A stretch of 64,000 nt of DNA from Lytechinus pictus (taxonomy: Eukaryota; Echinodermata; Echinoidea; Temnopleuroida; Toxopneustidae): positions 16,911,103 to 16,975,102 of the forward strand of contig NC_087254.1 of assembly GCF_037042905.1 (NCBI RefSeq). The letters run 5' to 3'. Both the position numbers and the translations under genes were made by a program. Of this stretch, positions 22,279 to 33,286 are shown piece by piece. The first letter of the stretch is position 1. Each line of letters starts with the position of its first letter. Under the pieces are notes generated by a model. The model made no database searches and was not told the origin of the DNA. It saw only the letters and a program-made list of their open reading frames with translations.

Positions 22279-24050
22279 TTGTCGTTCAACATGAGAGGTT
22301 TTGAACCAAATAAGTTCTACCTTTTTAAACTATTAGAATCAGTTGATATTGTAGCAGTACAGGAGCATTGGCTGCAGAGCTTCTCAGAACACAAACTTAC
22401 TGAGCTTAAAGACACCCATATTGTTTATGCCAAATCTTTTGATAACGGATTGTCCAGCCCATCACTCACTCGTCGTGGAAAAGGTCGTGTAGCCCTTTTC
22501 CTTCATCGCCGTTTTCAAGCAGCCTGTGCCATTGTAGATACCACATCCAACAGATTGCTGTGTGCACATATTTGTGATAAGGACTGTTCTGGGAGTTTAC
22601 TATTTGTGAATGTATATATGCCCTCTGGAAGTAGTGCAGCTGACCAGGCTGAATATGCTGATATCCTGACAGAAATTTCGTCCCTAATTGGTCAGTACCC
22701 TAGTGCTAAAGTAATACTTATGGGAGACTTTAATGCTGATATCACAGGACTGCCTTCTTCTTGGAACAGGAAAGCCCAACTATTGCAGCATTATCTCACA
22801 GAGAATAGTTTGGTTAGTATGATGACGATCTACCAAAATTCCAGTGATTACACCTACATGAGTGATGACGGATCAAAGAAATCCTACATTGACCACATCA
22901 TTACTCACTCTGCTAATGTAGGCTCATTCTTCGAGTACATGGTGGTTCCTGAAGACCCTCTCAATACCTCAGATCACCTGCCAATACAAGCTTCATTCAT
23001 GTCCCACTTGCACCCATGTAAGGAGGCGAGACAGGAGATTAACATGACAAACCACAAGTATAACCATATTCGTATCAAGTGGAACCAGGCCTCTTCGCAA
23101 GAGATTCAGGAGGTATACTCAACAGCTATTGACGACATATGTGACCAGCTTTTGTCCAGCCTACCTGATGAAGCCTCCTTGACAGGAAAACATGCTGAGT
23201 ACATGCTTAATACATTATCTCAAGCGATGTTGAATGTGAGCATGAGAAATCTGCCATATGCCTCTGGTAAGAAGCGTAAGCGTCAGAAACCTGAATGGAG
23301 CACATCAGTTGACTCAACATACAAGGCCATGAAACTCTCTTGGAAGAAGTGGAAGCTAGGTGGCAAAAATAGATCACAAGCAAACCCTTTGTGGATAAGA
23401 TATAGATCGGACAAGGCAGCTTTTCGTAAGCAGCTCAGGAAACAAAGGCATAACCTAGAGAGCAGCCGGCTTCTACAAATTGAGAGAGCCAAGAAAGGGG
23501 ACGACAGGCTGTTTTATAAGTTAATCAAGGAAAGAAGATCTCGTGCAGATGCCTCTCCTGTGGACACACTCATAGTCAATGGTAAGAGCTACACAGGAAA
23601 GGCTACCATTCAAGGTTTTGAAGAGTACTTCAAGATGCTATCCATGCCCAACCCTGGTAATAATTATCAATCAACCATTACTGATACAGTGGAGAAACTG
23701 GCTAATGTAATCAGTACATGTACTCCGAACCAAAGACCTTTCACAAGAACAGACTTAGATAAAGCCATAGGACAGCTTAAGAAGAACAAGGCTGCTGGAG
23801 CTGACCAGATATCGGCTGAGCATGTGCTCTTTGGTGGTGAAAAGGCAAGAAATCTTCTCTTAGTCATTATGAACACCTTTGTTGCTCACAGCTTCATTCC
23901 AGATGCCTTTAAATATGGAATTATTCTACCACTACACAAGGGGAATGGTAAGCCTCTCACTGATCCCTCTTGTTACAGAGGAATAACCCTGTCATCTACT
24001 TTCTGCAAAGTATTGGAGTTGCTTATAAAACCCAAACTTCTAGAACAGCT
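22279..24050 (+). pseudogene. LINE A ORF2 left part: endonuclease and start of RT
   Basis: The APE-type endonuclease is complete: FNMRGF, VQEHWLQ (catalytic Glu), VILMGDFNADITG, and NTSDHLPIQ (catalytic Asp-His). The RT N-terminal region follows with KKNKAAGADQISAEH, GIILPLHKGNGK and CYRGITLSSTFCKVLELL. Coding stops making sense after KPKLLEQL at about 24050, where the GAA/TTC repeat tail of LINE B begins. The remaining RT is at 28021-29731. Spacing from ORF1 is a few bases, implying reinitiation or shared translation. Confidence 0.9.
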
Positions 24051-24174
24051 TCATCTTCTTCTTCTTCTTCTTCTTATTCTTCCTCCGCTTTTTTCGGAGA
24101 TCAGCACCAAGATGCAGTAAGGCGTAATCCATTCGTCCATCCAGTACATTGCATTTGAAGGTTAATTTACATAA

Positions 24175-27100
24175 TCAATTCATTGAGGACAGGAAAGAGA
24201 TACGTTTCATATGAATTTTATATAAAAATAGCAGAGTATCTGTTACAAGCTGACAGCAAACTGAAGGAGGAAGATTAAGAGAGCTTGGTAAAAGTACCAC
24301 TCTACTATAATGGTTGTTCTTGAAGGGGTCATATAGACATAATATTTCATCTTGCATATGCCTTCTTTTTAGTTTTGCAAGAAGGTCTTCCCTGTGAGAT
24401 AGTAAATAGTCACAGGATCCAACAAAATGATCTGCATCTTCATCTTCCTTGTTACAAAGCTGGCACGTGGCTGTATTAGACTTTTTAATAGTTAGAAGTC
24501 TTGCCTGCACAGGGTAAGTTTGGCACAGCAGTTGGGATCTGATCATTACAGCTTGTCGCAGGAAGTTGGAACTGCTATTGCGTGGATATAGATGATTTGG
24601 AGGGGGGATGCTGATGCTCCTCCAGAAAGAGAGTGTGGATTTTAATTGAACTGCCTCTGATGTTTTGCAGACTACCATACTATTAACAGAAGACTTCACA
24701 AGCTTTTTCCATTGACTGTATGGTACAGGGTGCAGGATGAGAGAGTGGAGGTCTGGAAGCTTGTATCTACTGAGAGTATCTTGCCAGGCTTTGATAGAGG
24801 AGGTTTGACTGGAGAGAGCATGCAGGAACGTCCGGTATTCAAATCGTTCATGGGGTAGATTAAGCAGCTGCCCTATTAGAAGGAGCTTCTCTTGATCCAC
24901 TTGAGTGCTCAGTGGAATGAGGCCGGTCAGTAGATATACAGATTCATCAGCAGCAGTTTTGGGGATGCCCAGGATTTGCTTGAATAACTGTTGCTGTGCT
25001 TGATCAAGCCTTCTCTTCATTCCTTTGGTGAGGGTCATGATCGCTGCTCCATACAGCATTCTGGGAATGCAGTAGACCTTCCAGAGAATGGCACTGTGGT
25101 TTGGAAGCAGACCCCCAGTATAAGCTCCAGATCCAGTTAGTGCATAGAATGTCTTTAGCCCTTTTGCGATGATGTCTTCAGTTGGGTCTCGCCTGATGCT
25201 GGACTTTATGATACCGAGGTGAGGATGCAAAGAGGCTGTCTGCACCACAATATCTCCGAGATGCCAGGCAGGATGCTGAGGAGCAGTTTTCCCTTCATTG
25301 AATATGACAATACAGCTCTTGGAAGGATTAATTCTATACCGCCATTCCTCTGCATATTTACTAGTCTGATCTAGCATGCACTGGAGTTCACTCGGAGATG
25401 AGCTAAGAAGGGCCACATCATCTGCCAGAACAAGGAGTCCAGAGTATCGCCCCAGAAGGCTACATCCAATGTTCTTGTCACGAAGAAGTTTGATGAGACC
25501 ATCGATGAAAGTAATATAAAGGAGAGGTGAAAGGACACCCCCTTGTCTAACTCCTTGAAGAATAGGAAAGGGCGCACTGACTTTACCATCCCATAGCACT
25601 TGACTGCGCAGGTCATTGTACAAGGAGATAATCATGTTGCGATGGAGGGGATGGATGCTTGTGTCCTCTAACTTCTGGAAGAGTCCTTTATGCCACACCC
25701 TATCGAATGCCTTCTCTGCATCAAGGAGGGCAACATAAGTAGGCTTCCTGCTAAGAGTGTTGAGTTCGAGGACCAGCTCAAGGCAGCATGAGGTAAGGAG
25801 ACAGGAATGTCCTTTCTGAAACCCAAACTGGAGCTCATCAGGAATATCGCATTGTAACAGAGAACTCTCAATACGAGGTTTAAGGACAAGTTCTAGCAGT
25901 TTACAGAGTGTTGAAGTGAGGGTGATACCCCTATAGTTCTTTGGATCACGGGGATTCTTCCCTTTTCCCTTGTGAAGGGGCAGAACAAGGCCATCCTTTA
26001 GACTCTGCGGGGTGTATGAAGCAGCCAGGAATGAGTTGTATATCAAGACAATCAGCCGCCTGGCTGTTTCTCCGAGGTAGAGAAGGTGTTCAGGGCTGAT
26101 ATCATCTGGGCCACTTGCTTTTCCCCTCTTAAGGCTAAAGATGGCATTGTCAAGTTCCTTAGAAGTGATCAGTGCTGTTTCCAGAATAGAGCTGGTGTTG
26201 GTCTTGAGTTCAGCAGATGGCTTTGATGGTTCTTCACAGTCATAACTGGGCGCCAGTGGTATTGCCAGGTCTGTGAAGTATTGCTTCCATCCATCTGATA
26301 TGAGAGATCCCTGATATGTTCTATCTTTGTATTCTAGAGTGTCCGTTTGGGGTTTAGAGCCATTCCCAGATCTCTGTTTCTTTATCAGATAATGAAACAG
26401 TTTGGAGTTTGACAGAGAAGCATCTTCTATATTTGTCAAGTGCTTCCTGTGTTCTTGTGCCCTTGACTGTCGAAGATTCCTCCTGAACTCTTTCTTATGA
26501 TGAAGATACCTATTGTGCAGGCGTACTCCCTTAGGTTTTCCAGCTTTTTTCCATGACTTCCAGACATGCTTTGCTTCTTGGTAGGAGCTAGAAACATTTG
26601 CGTTCCATTCCGGTTTCCCACGACTCTTGCGATTCGGTTTACTGTATGGAAATTCTTTTGATTGAGCAAGCATTTTCTGTGAGAGAAGTAGGAGAGCCCA
26701 CTCTGCCTCTGAAGGAGGGAGTTCACTCACATTTATTTTTGTGAATATATCCACCGCTACAAGTTCAATGGGCACTGTGTAACACTCACGAATAGTACTT
26801 CTGGAAACCTCATCCCATTTGATTTTTATCCTTGCTGTTGGTTTTGCTTTATTGGCTGTATGAAGTGAGGATCTTACCTGAACCTGGTGTGCTAAGGGCA
26901 TCACTGGACTCCAAATCATTGTGACCAGGTAATGATCAGATGTATTCAAAGGTATGTCCTCACTTATGGACAAGTCACTATACTGTGATAGATCAACTGA
27001 TTGTACCAGAAAACCATCAATACTTGACCTTTTCTTTCCATCATCAGTCTGGAAGGTGAACTGACCTGGAGTACAATGTTGCTCTGTCATGCTTGACAGG

Positions 27101-27639
27101 TGAGAAGATAACATGAAGCTCCTCATGTATTCAAGTGTTTTCTTGGAGTTCTTATGCACTAGGTCCACATTAAAGTCTCCTGCGATAACTATTGGAAGTC
27201 CATTTTCCTGGTGGTTATCCATTAGGTGTGTTATCTCTGCAAGGCAGGTTTGATACTCTACTTGGTCAGAAGAGGCAGTGCCACAAGGGAGGTAACAATT
27301 TATAAGCAGCAGTCTTGCTCTGGGGTTATCACTTAATATGATCTTGGTAGCCAATATCCGTGATGACTGACATGGCACTTCAGTGTACTCCTTAATGTTC
27401 TTTTTACGAAGGTAAGTTGCTACACCTCCTTTTCCTCTGCCGCCACTGATGATATTCAAGTTTGTCAAACTTTCTGAAGACTTACTGACAGTATGATGTT
27501 CAGAGCTTGCCTTCTGAAGGAAGTCAAGGTTGTGGTCCTGGAGCCAGTGCTCCTGTATGCATAATAAGTCAATTTTTGGTAAGATGTAAGATAGTATGTC
27601 CTCAGAGCTTTTGAAACCTCTAACATTGAAGGTTCCCAT
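24175..27639 (-). CDS. LINE B ORF2: endonuclease-reverse transcriptase, intact
   Basis: The uninterrupted 1154-residue polyprotein has an APE endonuclease (about 1-235: FNVRGF, CIQEHWLQ, VIAGDFNVDLV, NTSDHYLVTMIW), and a reverse transcriptase (about 480-830: GKASGPDDISPEHLLY, DELQFGFQKGHSC, LLDAEKAFDRVWH, GVRQGGVLSPLLY, and LVLADDVALL with the catalytic Asp pair). A C-terminal zinc-knuckle-like motif follows (about 1060: CQLCNKEDEDADHFVGSC). It nicks DNA and reverse transcribes its own RNA in the nucleus. All catalytic motifs look intact, so the protein may be functional even though the element lacks a full 5' end. Confidence 0.93.
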   Translation of the reverse strand: MGTFNVRGFKSSEDILSYILPKIDLLCIQEHWLQDHNLDFLQKASSEHHTVSKSSESLTNLNIISGGRGKGGVATYLRKKNIKEYTEVPCQSSRILATKIILSDNPRARLLLINCYLPCGTASSDQVEYQTCLAEITHLMDNHQENGLPIVIAGDFNVDLVHKNSKKTLEYMRSFMLSSHLSSMTEQHCTPGQFTFQTDDGKKRSSIDGFLVQSVDLSQYSDLSISEDIPLNTSDHYLVTMIWSPVMPLAHQVQVRSSLHTANKAKPTARIKIKWDEVSRSTIRECYTVPIELVAVDIFTKINVSELPPSEAEWALLLLSQKMLAQSKEFPYSKPNRKSRGKPEWNANVSSSYQEAKHVWKSWKKAGKPKGVRLHNRYLHHKKEFRRNLRQSRAQEHRKHLTNIEDASLSNSKLFHYLIKKQRSGNGSKPQTDTLEYKDRTYQGSLISDGWKQYFTDLAIPLAPSYDCEEPSKPSAELKTNTSSILETALITSKELDNAIFSLKRGKASGPDDISPEHLLYLGETARRLIVLIYNSFLAASYTPQSLKDGLVLPLHKGKGKNPRDPKNYRGITLTSTLCKLLELVLKPRIESSLLQCDIPDELQFGFQKGHSCLLTSCCLELVLELNTLSRKPTYVALLDAEKAFDRVWHKGLFQKLEDTSIHPLHRNMIISLYNDLRSQVLWDGKVSAPFPILQGVRQGGVLSPLLYITFIDGLIKLLRDKNIGCSLLGRYSGLLVLADDVALLSSSPSELQCMLDQTSKYAEEWRYRINPSKSCIVIFNEGKTAPQHPAWHLGDIVVQTASLHPHLGIIKSSIRRDPTEDIIAKGLKTFYALTGSGAYTGGLLPNHSAILWKVYCIPRMLYGAAIMTLTKGMKRRLDQAQQQLFKQILGIPKTAADESVYLLTGLIPLSTQVDQEKLLLIGQLLNLPHERFEYRTFLHALSSQTSSIKAWQDTLSRYKLPDLHSLILHPVPYSQWKKLVKSSVNSMVVCKTSEAVQLKSTLSFWRSISIPPPNHLYPRNSSSNFLRQAVMIRSQLLCQTYPVQARLLTIKKSNTATCQLCNKEDEDADHFVGSCDYLLSHREDLLAKLKRRHMQDEILCLYDPFKNNHYSRVVLLPSSLNLPPSVCCQLVTDTLLFLYKIHMKRISFLSSMN

Positions 27640-27641
27640 TA

Positions 27642-27995
27642 CTATTGAGGGTGTGACTGTAGAGGTAGTAGTAGATTGAGACTTGACTGAGTAAGATTCA
27701 TGACTTGTTGGTGTTGACTGATTAGTATTTGCAGAGATGGAGGATGGCTTGTCACATTTGGAAGGGACAGGAGTTGTGCTGTACTCAAAAGAAAGTGATG
27801 AGCTGCTTCCAGCAGTGCTAAGTGAGTGCCTGTCGAGGCCCGACCCGCATGAAAAACCTGCTTGGAAGTAGGAGTAATTCTTGGAGCAGCTGAAGAAGAG
27901 GCATTCGTTATTGGATCCCTTGGCTGCACTGGCTTTGATGGGTATTGGGACGTTTGGAACTGGTGTTGCACTGCAGCAGGATGCTCAATGCGCAC
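27642..27995 (-). pseudogene. LINE B ORF1 C-terminal remnant
   Basis: It abuts LINE B ORF2. The stretch PTSKQVFHAGR followed by a hydrophobic helix region corresponds to PPSNQVFRHGR near the C-terminus of LINE A ORF1, so this is the 3' end of the homologous ORF1. The PHD finger and coiled coil are lost by 5' truncation. The displayed Met is not a true start. Confidence 0.8.
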
Positions 27996-28020
27996 TGTTT
28001 GCTGAGGTTGGTTGCTAAGT

Positions 28021-29731
28021 ATTTTCTCAGGCCCAAAGAGGGATCCCTGATGAGCTACAGAGTGGTTTCCAAGAAGAGCACTCCTGTTCCTTAACAGCAG
28101 CCTCTCTCAACCTCATCATCGAAGCTAATACTAAACATGGTAGAACAACGTATGCATCATTCCTCGACGCTGCCAAGGCATTTGACACAGTGTGGCACGA
28201 TGGTCTTCTTTACAAGCTCTATCATGATGGGGTGACAGGTTATCTGTGGAACATCCTTTTTCAGCTGTATCAAGGTCTTCTTGGAGCTGTTGCATGGAAG
28301 GACAGACAGAGCAACTGGTTTCCTATCCGACAAGGTGTACGTCAAGGAGGAATCCTCTCTCCCCTTCTTTATTTGATCTACATCGATGGACTCATACAGA
28401 AGCTGAGGAAGAGTGGCATAGGCTGTAAAGTACTTTCCAGATACACAGGAACTCTTGTGCTTGCTGATGACGTAGTACTCCTCGCCAACCTCCCTGAAGA
28501 TCTACAGCGTATGCTTGATATTGTCTTGGAGTACACCAAACAGTGGCACTACACCATCAATCCCTCCAAAAGTGCTGTAGTGATTTTCAACCTAGGACGT
28601 AACTCTGCAGATTTCCAATGGCACTTTGGTTCAGACATCATTCCTGTTCAGGCCTGCCATCCTCACCTTGGTGTCTTGCGCTCCTCTAATAAACTGAATC
28701 GCACCCATGAGATCTTTCAAAAGGGTAATAAGGCCCTGTACAGCTTGACAGGTACTGGTGCTTACCGGAGTGGTTTGTCCCCTGTCATTGTTTCCTCACT
28801 GTGGAAAACATTCTGTACGCCCAGAATGTTGTACGGAACTGAGGCTCTTAACCTACCGGATAAAGATAAGAGGGCCTTGGATGTGATGCAGAGCCACCTT
28901 TTCAAAAAGCTACTTGGTCTTCCAAGGACAACTGCACAGGAGGCTGTTCCTTTGCTTACAGGGATTCCCCTTCTATCTGACTCAATTAATCTCCTACATC
29001 TGCGTCTTTTGGGAAAGATTATCTCTCTACCTCAGGACAGAATTGAGCACAGGATCTTTTCGAGTGTTGTCTGCCAGGAGCCTACTATTCCTACCATTAA
29101 AGTCCTCAAGGTTCTTCTAGAGAAGTACAATCTTCCATCTCTACCGGATCTCCTGCAGCAAGGTTGCTCGTATCTGACATGGAAGAAGAGAGTAACAAAT
29201 GCAGTGGAAAGTAAAGTCCTTGCATCCCTCTCCGAAGAAACCTCCCTTAAGTCGTCCCTTCTTCTGTTCCATGATATTGACTTGGTGCTTCCCTATCATG
29301 TATTCCCGTCCGTCATTCACCCTGCACATCTCCGGATAGCCATCAATATGAAAGCTCAGCTTCTTACCAGCACCTATCTCACCCAAAGTCGACTGTGCAA
29401 GATCTCCAGACTAGTTTCCGACCCAAGTTGTCCTGCTTGCCATGCACCTGCGGAAACTGTCTTTCACTTTGTTAGTGAATGCATAGCCTATACCCATCTT
29501 AGAAATAATCTTCTGAATCATTTTCCAGAGGATGCCATTAAAGTGCTCTCAAGCTTTTCAAATACAGACTCCTATCTTCATGTTGCAAGAACCAGACTTA
29601 TCCTCCTTGGTGTCATTGGCAATGTCTCGTATCAGTTTCCTGACTTTCATCCTGTTACTCTTCAATTTGTGTTTGATATACATTTCTCAAGACAGCGCCT
29701 TGTTGATCAAGCGGCTGCAAACAGTGACTAA
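28021..29731 (+). pseudogene. LINE A ORF2 right part: RT palm to C-terminus
   Basis: The frame resumes with GIPDELQSGFQEEHSC and FLDAAKAFDTVWHDG (RT motif A), then GVRQGGILSPLLYLIYIDGL and the catalytic LVLADDVVLL, and finishes with a zinc-knuckle-like CPACHAPAETVFHFVSEC near the C-terminus. It is collinear with LINE B ORF2 throughout. It was separated from its first half only by LINE B, with no other lesion noticed. The 3' UTR from 29732 carries the stem-loop and GAA tail. Confidence 0.9.
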
Positions 29732-29869
29732 TAGCTCATTATTTTTACCATGCTGTACTGCAACTAAAGGCTTGCAGTTCTCCGGTGAACGGAGGAATTC
29801 AACACAGAAGAAGAAGATCTCGCTGGCATACATTCAATTACAACGCACACTCTCATTGATCGGGAACAT

Positions 29870-31876
29870 GTGAAGAATGAGAGTAAAATGAATGATAGTC
29901 ATGAAATTAATAATCATGTTACATTAGGGACCACGGTCACACCAGTAAACACTAACATACACAAAGAAGATGTTGGATACGAGACAAGTGATAGGGAGAT
30001 GAATGAATCTAAAAGTAATAGTTGTAAATCTCGGAATGAAGACCGAAGAGATGAGACTAGTGATGGTGAGGTGCATGAAACTAACAAAGGTGAAATGAAA
30101 CCATGCAATGTAGATGATGGTTATGAGAGTAGTGATGGTGGAGGTCATGACTCTAACATAGTTGATGTGAAACAATGTAATGCAGATGATGGATACCTGA
30201 CTAGTGATGGTGAGGTGCATGAAACTAACAAAGGTGAAATGAAACCATGCAATGTAGATGATGGTTATGAGAGTAGTGATGGTGGAGGTAATGAATCTAA
30301 CATTGTTAATGTGAAACAATGTAATGCAGATTATGGATACACGACTAGTGATGGTGAGGTGTATATAACAAACAGTGCTGACATGAAAGGATGGAATAAA
30401 GAGGTTGAGTATGCAACTAGTGATTGTCTGGTTTATGAAAGTGACCAGTGTGATGTGAAACAATGGAATGAGGAAAATAGACATGATGCTAATGTTGGTG
30501 TGGTAAATAAAGCTAATGTAGATGATGTGATTATTGGTCACATGAGAGACGTAAAAGAAACAAGGAAAGATAATGTAGGGTCTAATGTGAGTAATGTAAT
30601 TGGTCTGGATACCAATGCCAGTGTGCCCTCATTGTTCCGAGAGTGTACAGTTAAAGACACTCATGAAAGCAGTTCGTGTTCTCCAGTTTCATGTTTGAGT
30701 GATTTAAGAACCTCTTCACTTCATTGCATTGATTGTTGGCATGGCAATGTTGCCTCTCCTACTCCGTGTGGATTGAGTTGCTCTCCACTGTCTGCCGATG
30801 ATTTTCAGGCTTTGTTACTTTGGGATTGTTGCCAATCCAACGTGATCTACAGTTTCACAGATTCCCTTGATTTGGATCTTAGTCGGAACTATGTTTCTCA
30901 CTCTTCGTCTGATGTGACATTTTTGTCTAACTTGACTTTGCCGGATGTGACAGTTTCGCCTACCTTGACATTGTCTGATTTGACAGTTTCCCCTATCATG
31001 ACTTTGTCTGATGTGACAGTTATGCCTACCTTGACTTTGCCCGATGTGACAACTTTGTCTGACGTGACGGTATTGCCTAACATGTCGCCTGATATGCTAC
31101 TGGATCGCTGCATTGGTAGCAACCGTGTCGTTGACCGTGGAGGTACCGTGCTGCCTCTTGATCATAGGTTTGACACTCCCAGTAGTGTTGATACCGTGTC
31201 CGTTACACCATCGGCCGATTCGGTGTTACCTTTCGACGCTAGTCACAGCCACGGAGCAAGCACCGGGGTAACCGCTATGCCTCTGTGCCCGGCTAACGTC
31301 AGCAGCAGTAGCTCTACTTCGCAAGCTATCTATCTGGCACGGGTACCGTTTGTCGCGGATGGGTTGATTTCGCAGAACTTTCGGTCGTTCACCCTGCAAG
31401 CGTCGCCTTCAACTGAATGTCTGTACTCGGCTAGCGTCTCAATTGCTAATAAGCACGTTCATTCCATCTGGACTGATGTCGCTTGCCATAGTCGCCCTCC
31501 AGATCAGCCCCTTGCTGCCTTAGAGCTTGGCCCTGCTGATCTGTCCACTCCTGAAGGATGTCATCAGGCTCGTCCGCCAGATCAGCCCCATGCTATTCCA
31601 GGGCATGGTCCTGCTGATCTGTCTGTCCCTGAAGGATGTCCTGCTCGTCCGCCAGATCAGCCCCATGCTAGTCCAGGGCATGGTCCTGCTGGTCTTTCTC
31701 CCTTGGTTCCTGGAGGTTGTCGTTGCACTCGTCCGCCAGACCGGCCCCATGCTCACCCAGGGCATGGTCCTGCTGGTCTGTCTCCCCTAGTGGAAGAGCT
31801 TCGCGGTTTAGGCCATTTTCGCTTGAATATCGACGGTACAGAGACTTGTTACTTTAGTCCATTTCCGCTCGGCTAG
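29870..31876 (+). CDS. Repeat-rich ORF of the LTR element, function unknown
   Basis: The frame is open for over 660 codons; the first ATG in frame is at 29888, and the frame stays open upstream to the LINE A junction, so the original protein was probably cut by LINE A. Residues ~30-190 have three copies of a 48-residue (144-bp) acidic unit containing MKPCNVDDGYESSDGG. Residues ~345-405 have four ~11-residue TLSDVTVSPT-type repeats. Residues ~545-645 have four ~28-residue proline-rich units with RPPDQPHA-PGHGPA-LS. No RT, integrase or Gag motif is recognised. It may be a cargo or spacer region of the polyprotein. Confidence 0.6.
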   Translation: MKNESKMNDSHEINNHVTLGTTVTPVNTNIHKEDVGYETSDREMNESKSNSCKSRNEDRRDETSDGEVHETNKGEMKPCNVDDGYESSDGGGHDSNIVDVKQCNADDGYLTSDGEVHETNKGEMKPCNVDDGYESSDGGGNESNIVNVKQCNADYGYTTSDGEVYITNSADMKGWNKEVEYATSDCLVYESDQCDVKQWNEENRHDANVGVVNKANVDDVIIGHMRDVKETRKDNVGSNVSNVIGLDTNASVPSLFRECTVKDTHESSSCSPVSCLSDLRTSSLHCIDCWHGNVASPTPCGLSCSPLSADDFQALLLWDCCQSNVIYSFTDSLDLDLSRNYVSHSSSDVTFLSNLTLPDVTVSPTLTLSDLTVSPIMTLSDVTVMPTLTLPDVTTLSDVTVLPNMSPDMLLDRCIGSNRVVDRGGTVLPLDHRFDTPSSVDTVSVTPSADSVLPFDASHSHGASTGVTAMPLCPANVSSSSSTSQAIYLARVPFVADGLISQNFRSFTLQASPSTECLYSASVSIANKHVHSIWTDVACHSRPPDQPLAALELGPADLSTPEGCHQARPPDQPHAIPGHGPADLSVPEGCPARPPDQPHASPGHGPAGLSPLVPGGCRCTRPPDRPHAHPGHGPAGLSPLVEELRGLGHFRLNIDGTETCYFSPFPLG

Positions 31877-33286
31877 CCTTCCCAAGAATTGACGGAGTCA
31901 TGTGTTGGATAGTGACCATTGCAGATGTGAATGTTTCTATTATGATTGGACTTTTAATTTTATCATATGATTATGAGGAACGGACTAAAACAGTGGTTTC
32001 ATCGCTTGATTAGGATATGTCCTTTGAGTTATTTATTAACCGATGCCTAATTGATTTCATATACCAATTACCATGATGATTTGTTTTATGTTTATTTGCA
32101 GGTATATTTTGCTTTAATTGACATGCTTTAAAGTGCCTTGTTTATATTATTGATAGTGATTTTGATTGTGATTTTATGTTGGGATGTTTCATTATATTCC
32201 TTTGCAGGTATTTTTATGTTACAGGATTGCATTTTGATATGTGATTTTGGTTGATCACTATAAACAGTTTCATGATGTTTGTCATTAATTTTTGTGATGT
32301 ATTTTGGGTGAGTGATTTTGCCAGTTATGTGTGTTGTTGATTTTATGGATGTGGTATGTTTTTATGATGTCATACTGGTGATGTTTATCTAATATTTACT
32401 CGTCCTTTAATATATGCCTACTGTGATGTTTGGGAAATGATTTCTGTTTTGTTCTGATATTAATTAGAATTATTGTGTTTTGAATAATGCTGTATATGCC
32501 CTTGTTTTCAGTCATTGTATGTTCATGTATATCATGCATTATGCCTAGTGATATTGAGTCCGCGTGTCAACTTCATGTAGTTAAATAGTCATAAGTTTTT
32601 GGTACATGGCTGTTTTTTGTCTTTTATCCATTTCCCTTTTTGCAAGTATTTTGTGATTTCATTGGAATGGTGTGGAACTGCTTATGATTCAGTACTTTTT
32701 GTGCCGTTCTGTTTTATGATACACAGACATTTGCTATTTAGGATGAGGCTGTCAAACTGTGTTTAGTTTATTTGTTATGTGGATACTTTGCACTGAGAGA
32801 TTATTGGTTTTTTTTTTTCATTATTTGAATCATTTGCCCATATGCGTTTTTTCCTTTTTCATGCGAGTTTATGGTTGTTTAATTTGTGTCGGGAATTGAT
32901 TTTTAGTTCATAGCATTAATTGAGCCTTGTATTTTGGAGTAGAGTGGGTCAACATTTTACTTTTGATAATTTGATGCCTAGATAGGGATAATGATTTGTT
33001 GTTTACACCTTTTTAAGCCCACAAATGTGGTTTTCCCATTTCTTGATGATGGAGGGAGATGGGAAGTGGTGATGCCATTTGATGTTATTTGAATTGTGAC
33101 CTTTGTTGTATTAATATATTAGTTTAATATTTAACTCGTTATGATACATTGGTGTTTAGATTTATTAGAGTTTTACACCAACGGAGGTCTAACCCTTTTT
33201 ATTTAATAGTGAGCTAGTTACGAATCATCATGATTTTGTTATACAGATTATATTGTAAAAGAGGAGAGAAAAGTAAAAGGCAGTCA
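31877..33286. other. 3' untranslated region of the LTR element
   Basis: The stretch is T- and TG-rich with no ORF of note. A polypurine tract (AAGAGGAGAGAAAAGTAAAA region, 33257-33283) lies immediately before the 3' LTR, where second-strand priming would occur. Confidence 0.6.

Larger units (their letters stand above)
24053..28020 (-). mobile_element. LINE B: related CR1-like LINE, 5' truncated, inserted in LINE A
   Basis: On the minus strand it has the C-terminal end of ORF1 (27995-27642), a complete ORF2 (27639-24175), a short 3' UTR, a stem-loop CTCCG/CGGAG (24083-24099) and a GAA-repeat tail (TTC on the plus strand, 24054-24080). It shares both ORF architecture and the 3' stem-loop with LINE A, so they are the same family or sisters. 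The 5' truncation within ORF1 is typical of incomplete reverse transcription. Insertion is within RT codons of LINE A. No clear target duplication seen. Confidence 0.9.
18400..29817 (+). mobile_element. LINE A: CR1-like non-LTR retrotransposon, split by LINE B
   Basis: It comprises an approximate 5' UTR, ORF1 (19679-22273), ORF2 left part (22279 to about 24050) and ORF2 right part (about 28021-29731). It ends with a stem-loop CTCCG-GTGAA-CGGAG (29780-29794) and a GAA-repeat tail (29806-29817). Apart from the LINE B insertion no stop or frameshift is obvious, so it was probably intact when hit. The 5' boundary is uncertain. It lies inside the LTR element, upstream of the repeat-rich ORF. Confidence 0.85.

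Noticed and set aside
29924..30541. 205-codon minus-strand ORF
   Set aside because: It is antisense to the 144-bp repeats of the LTR-element ORF; the repeat length is a multiple of three, which keeps both strands open.
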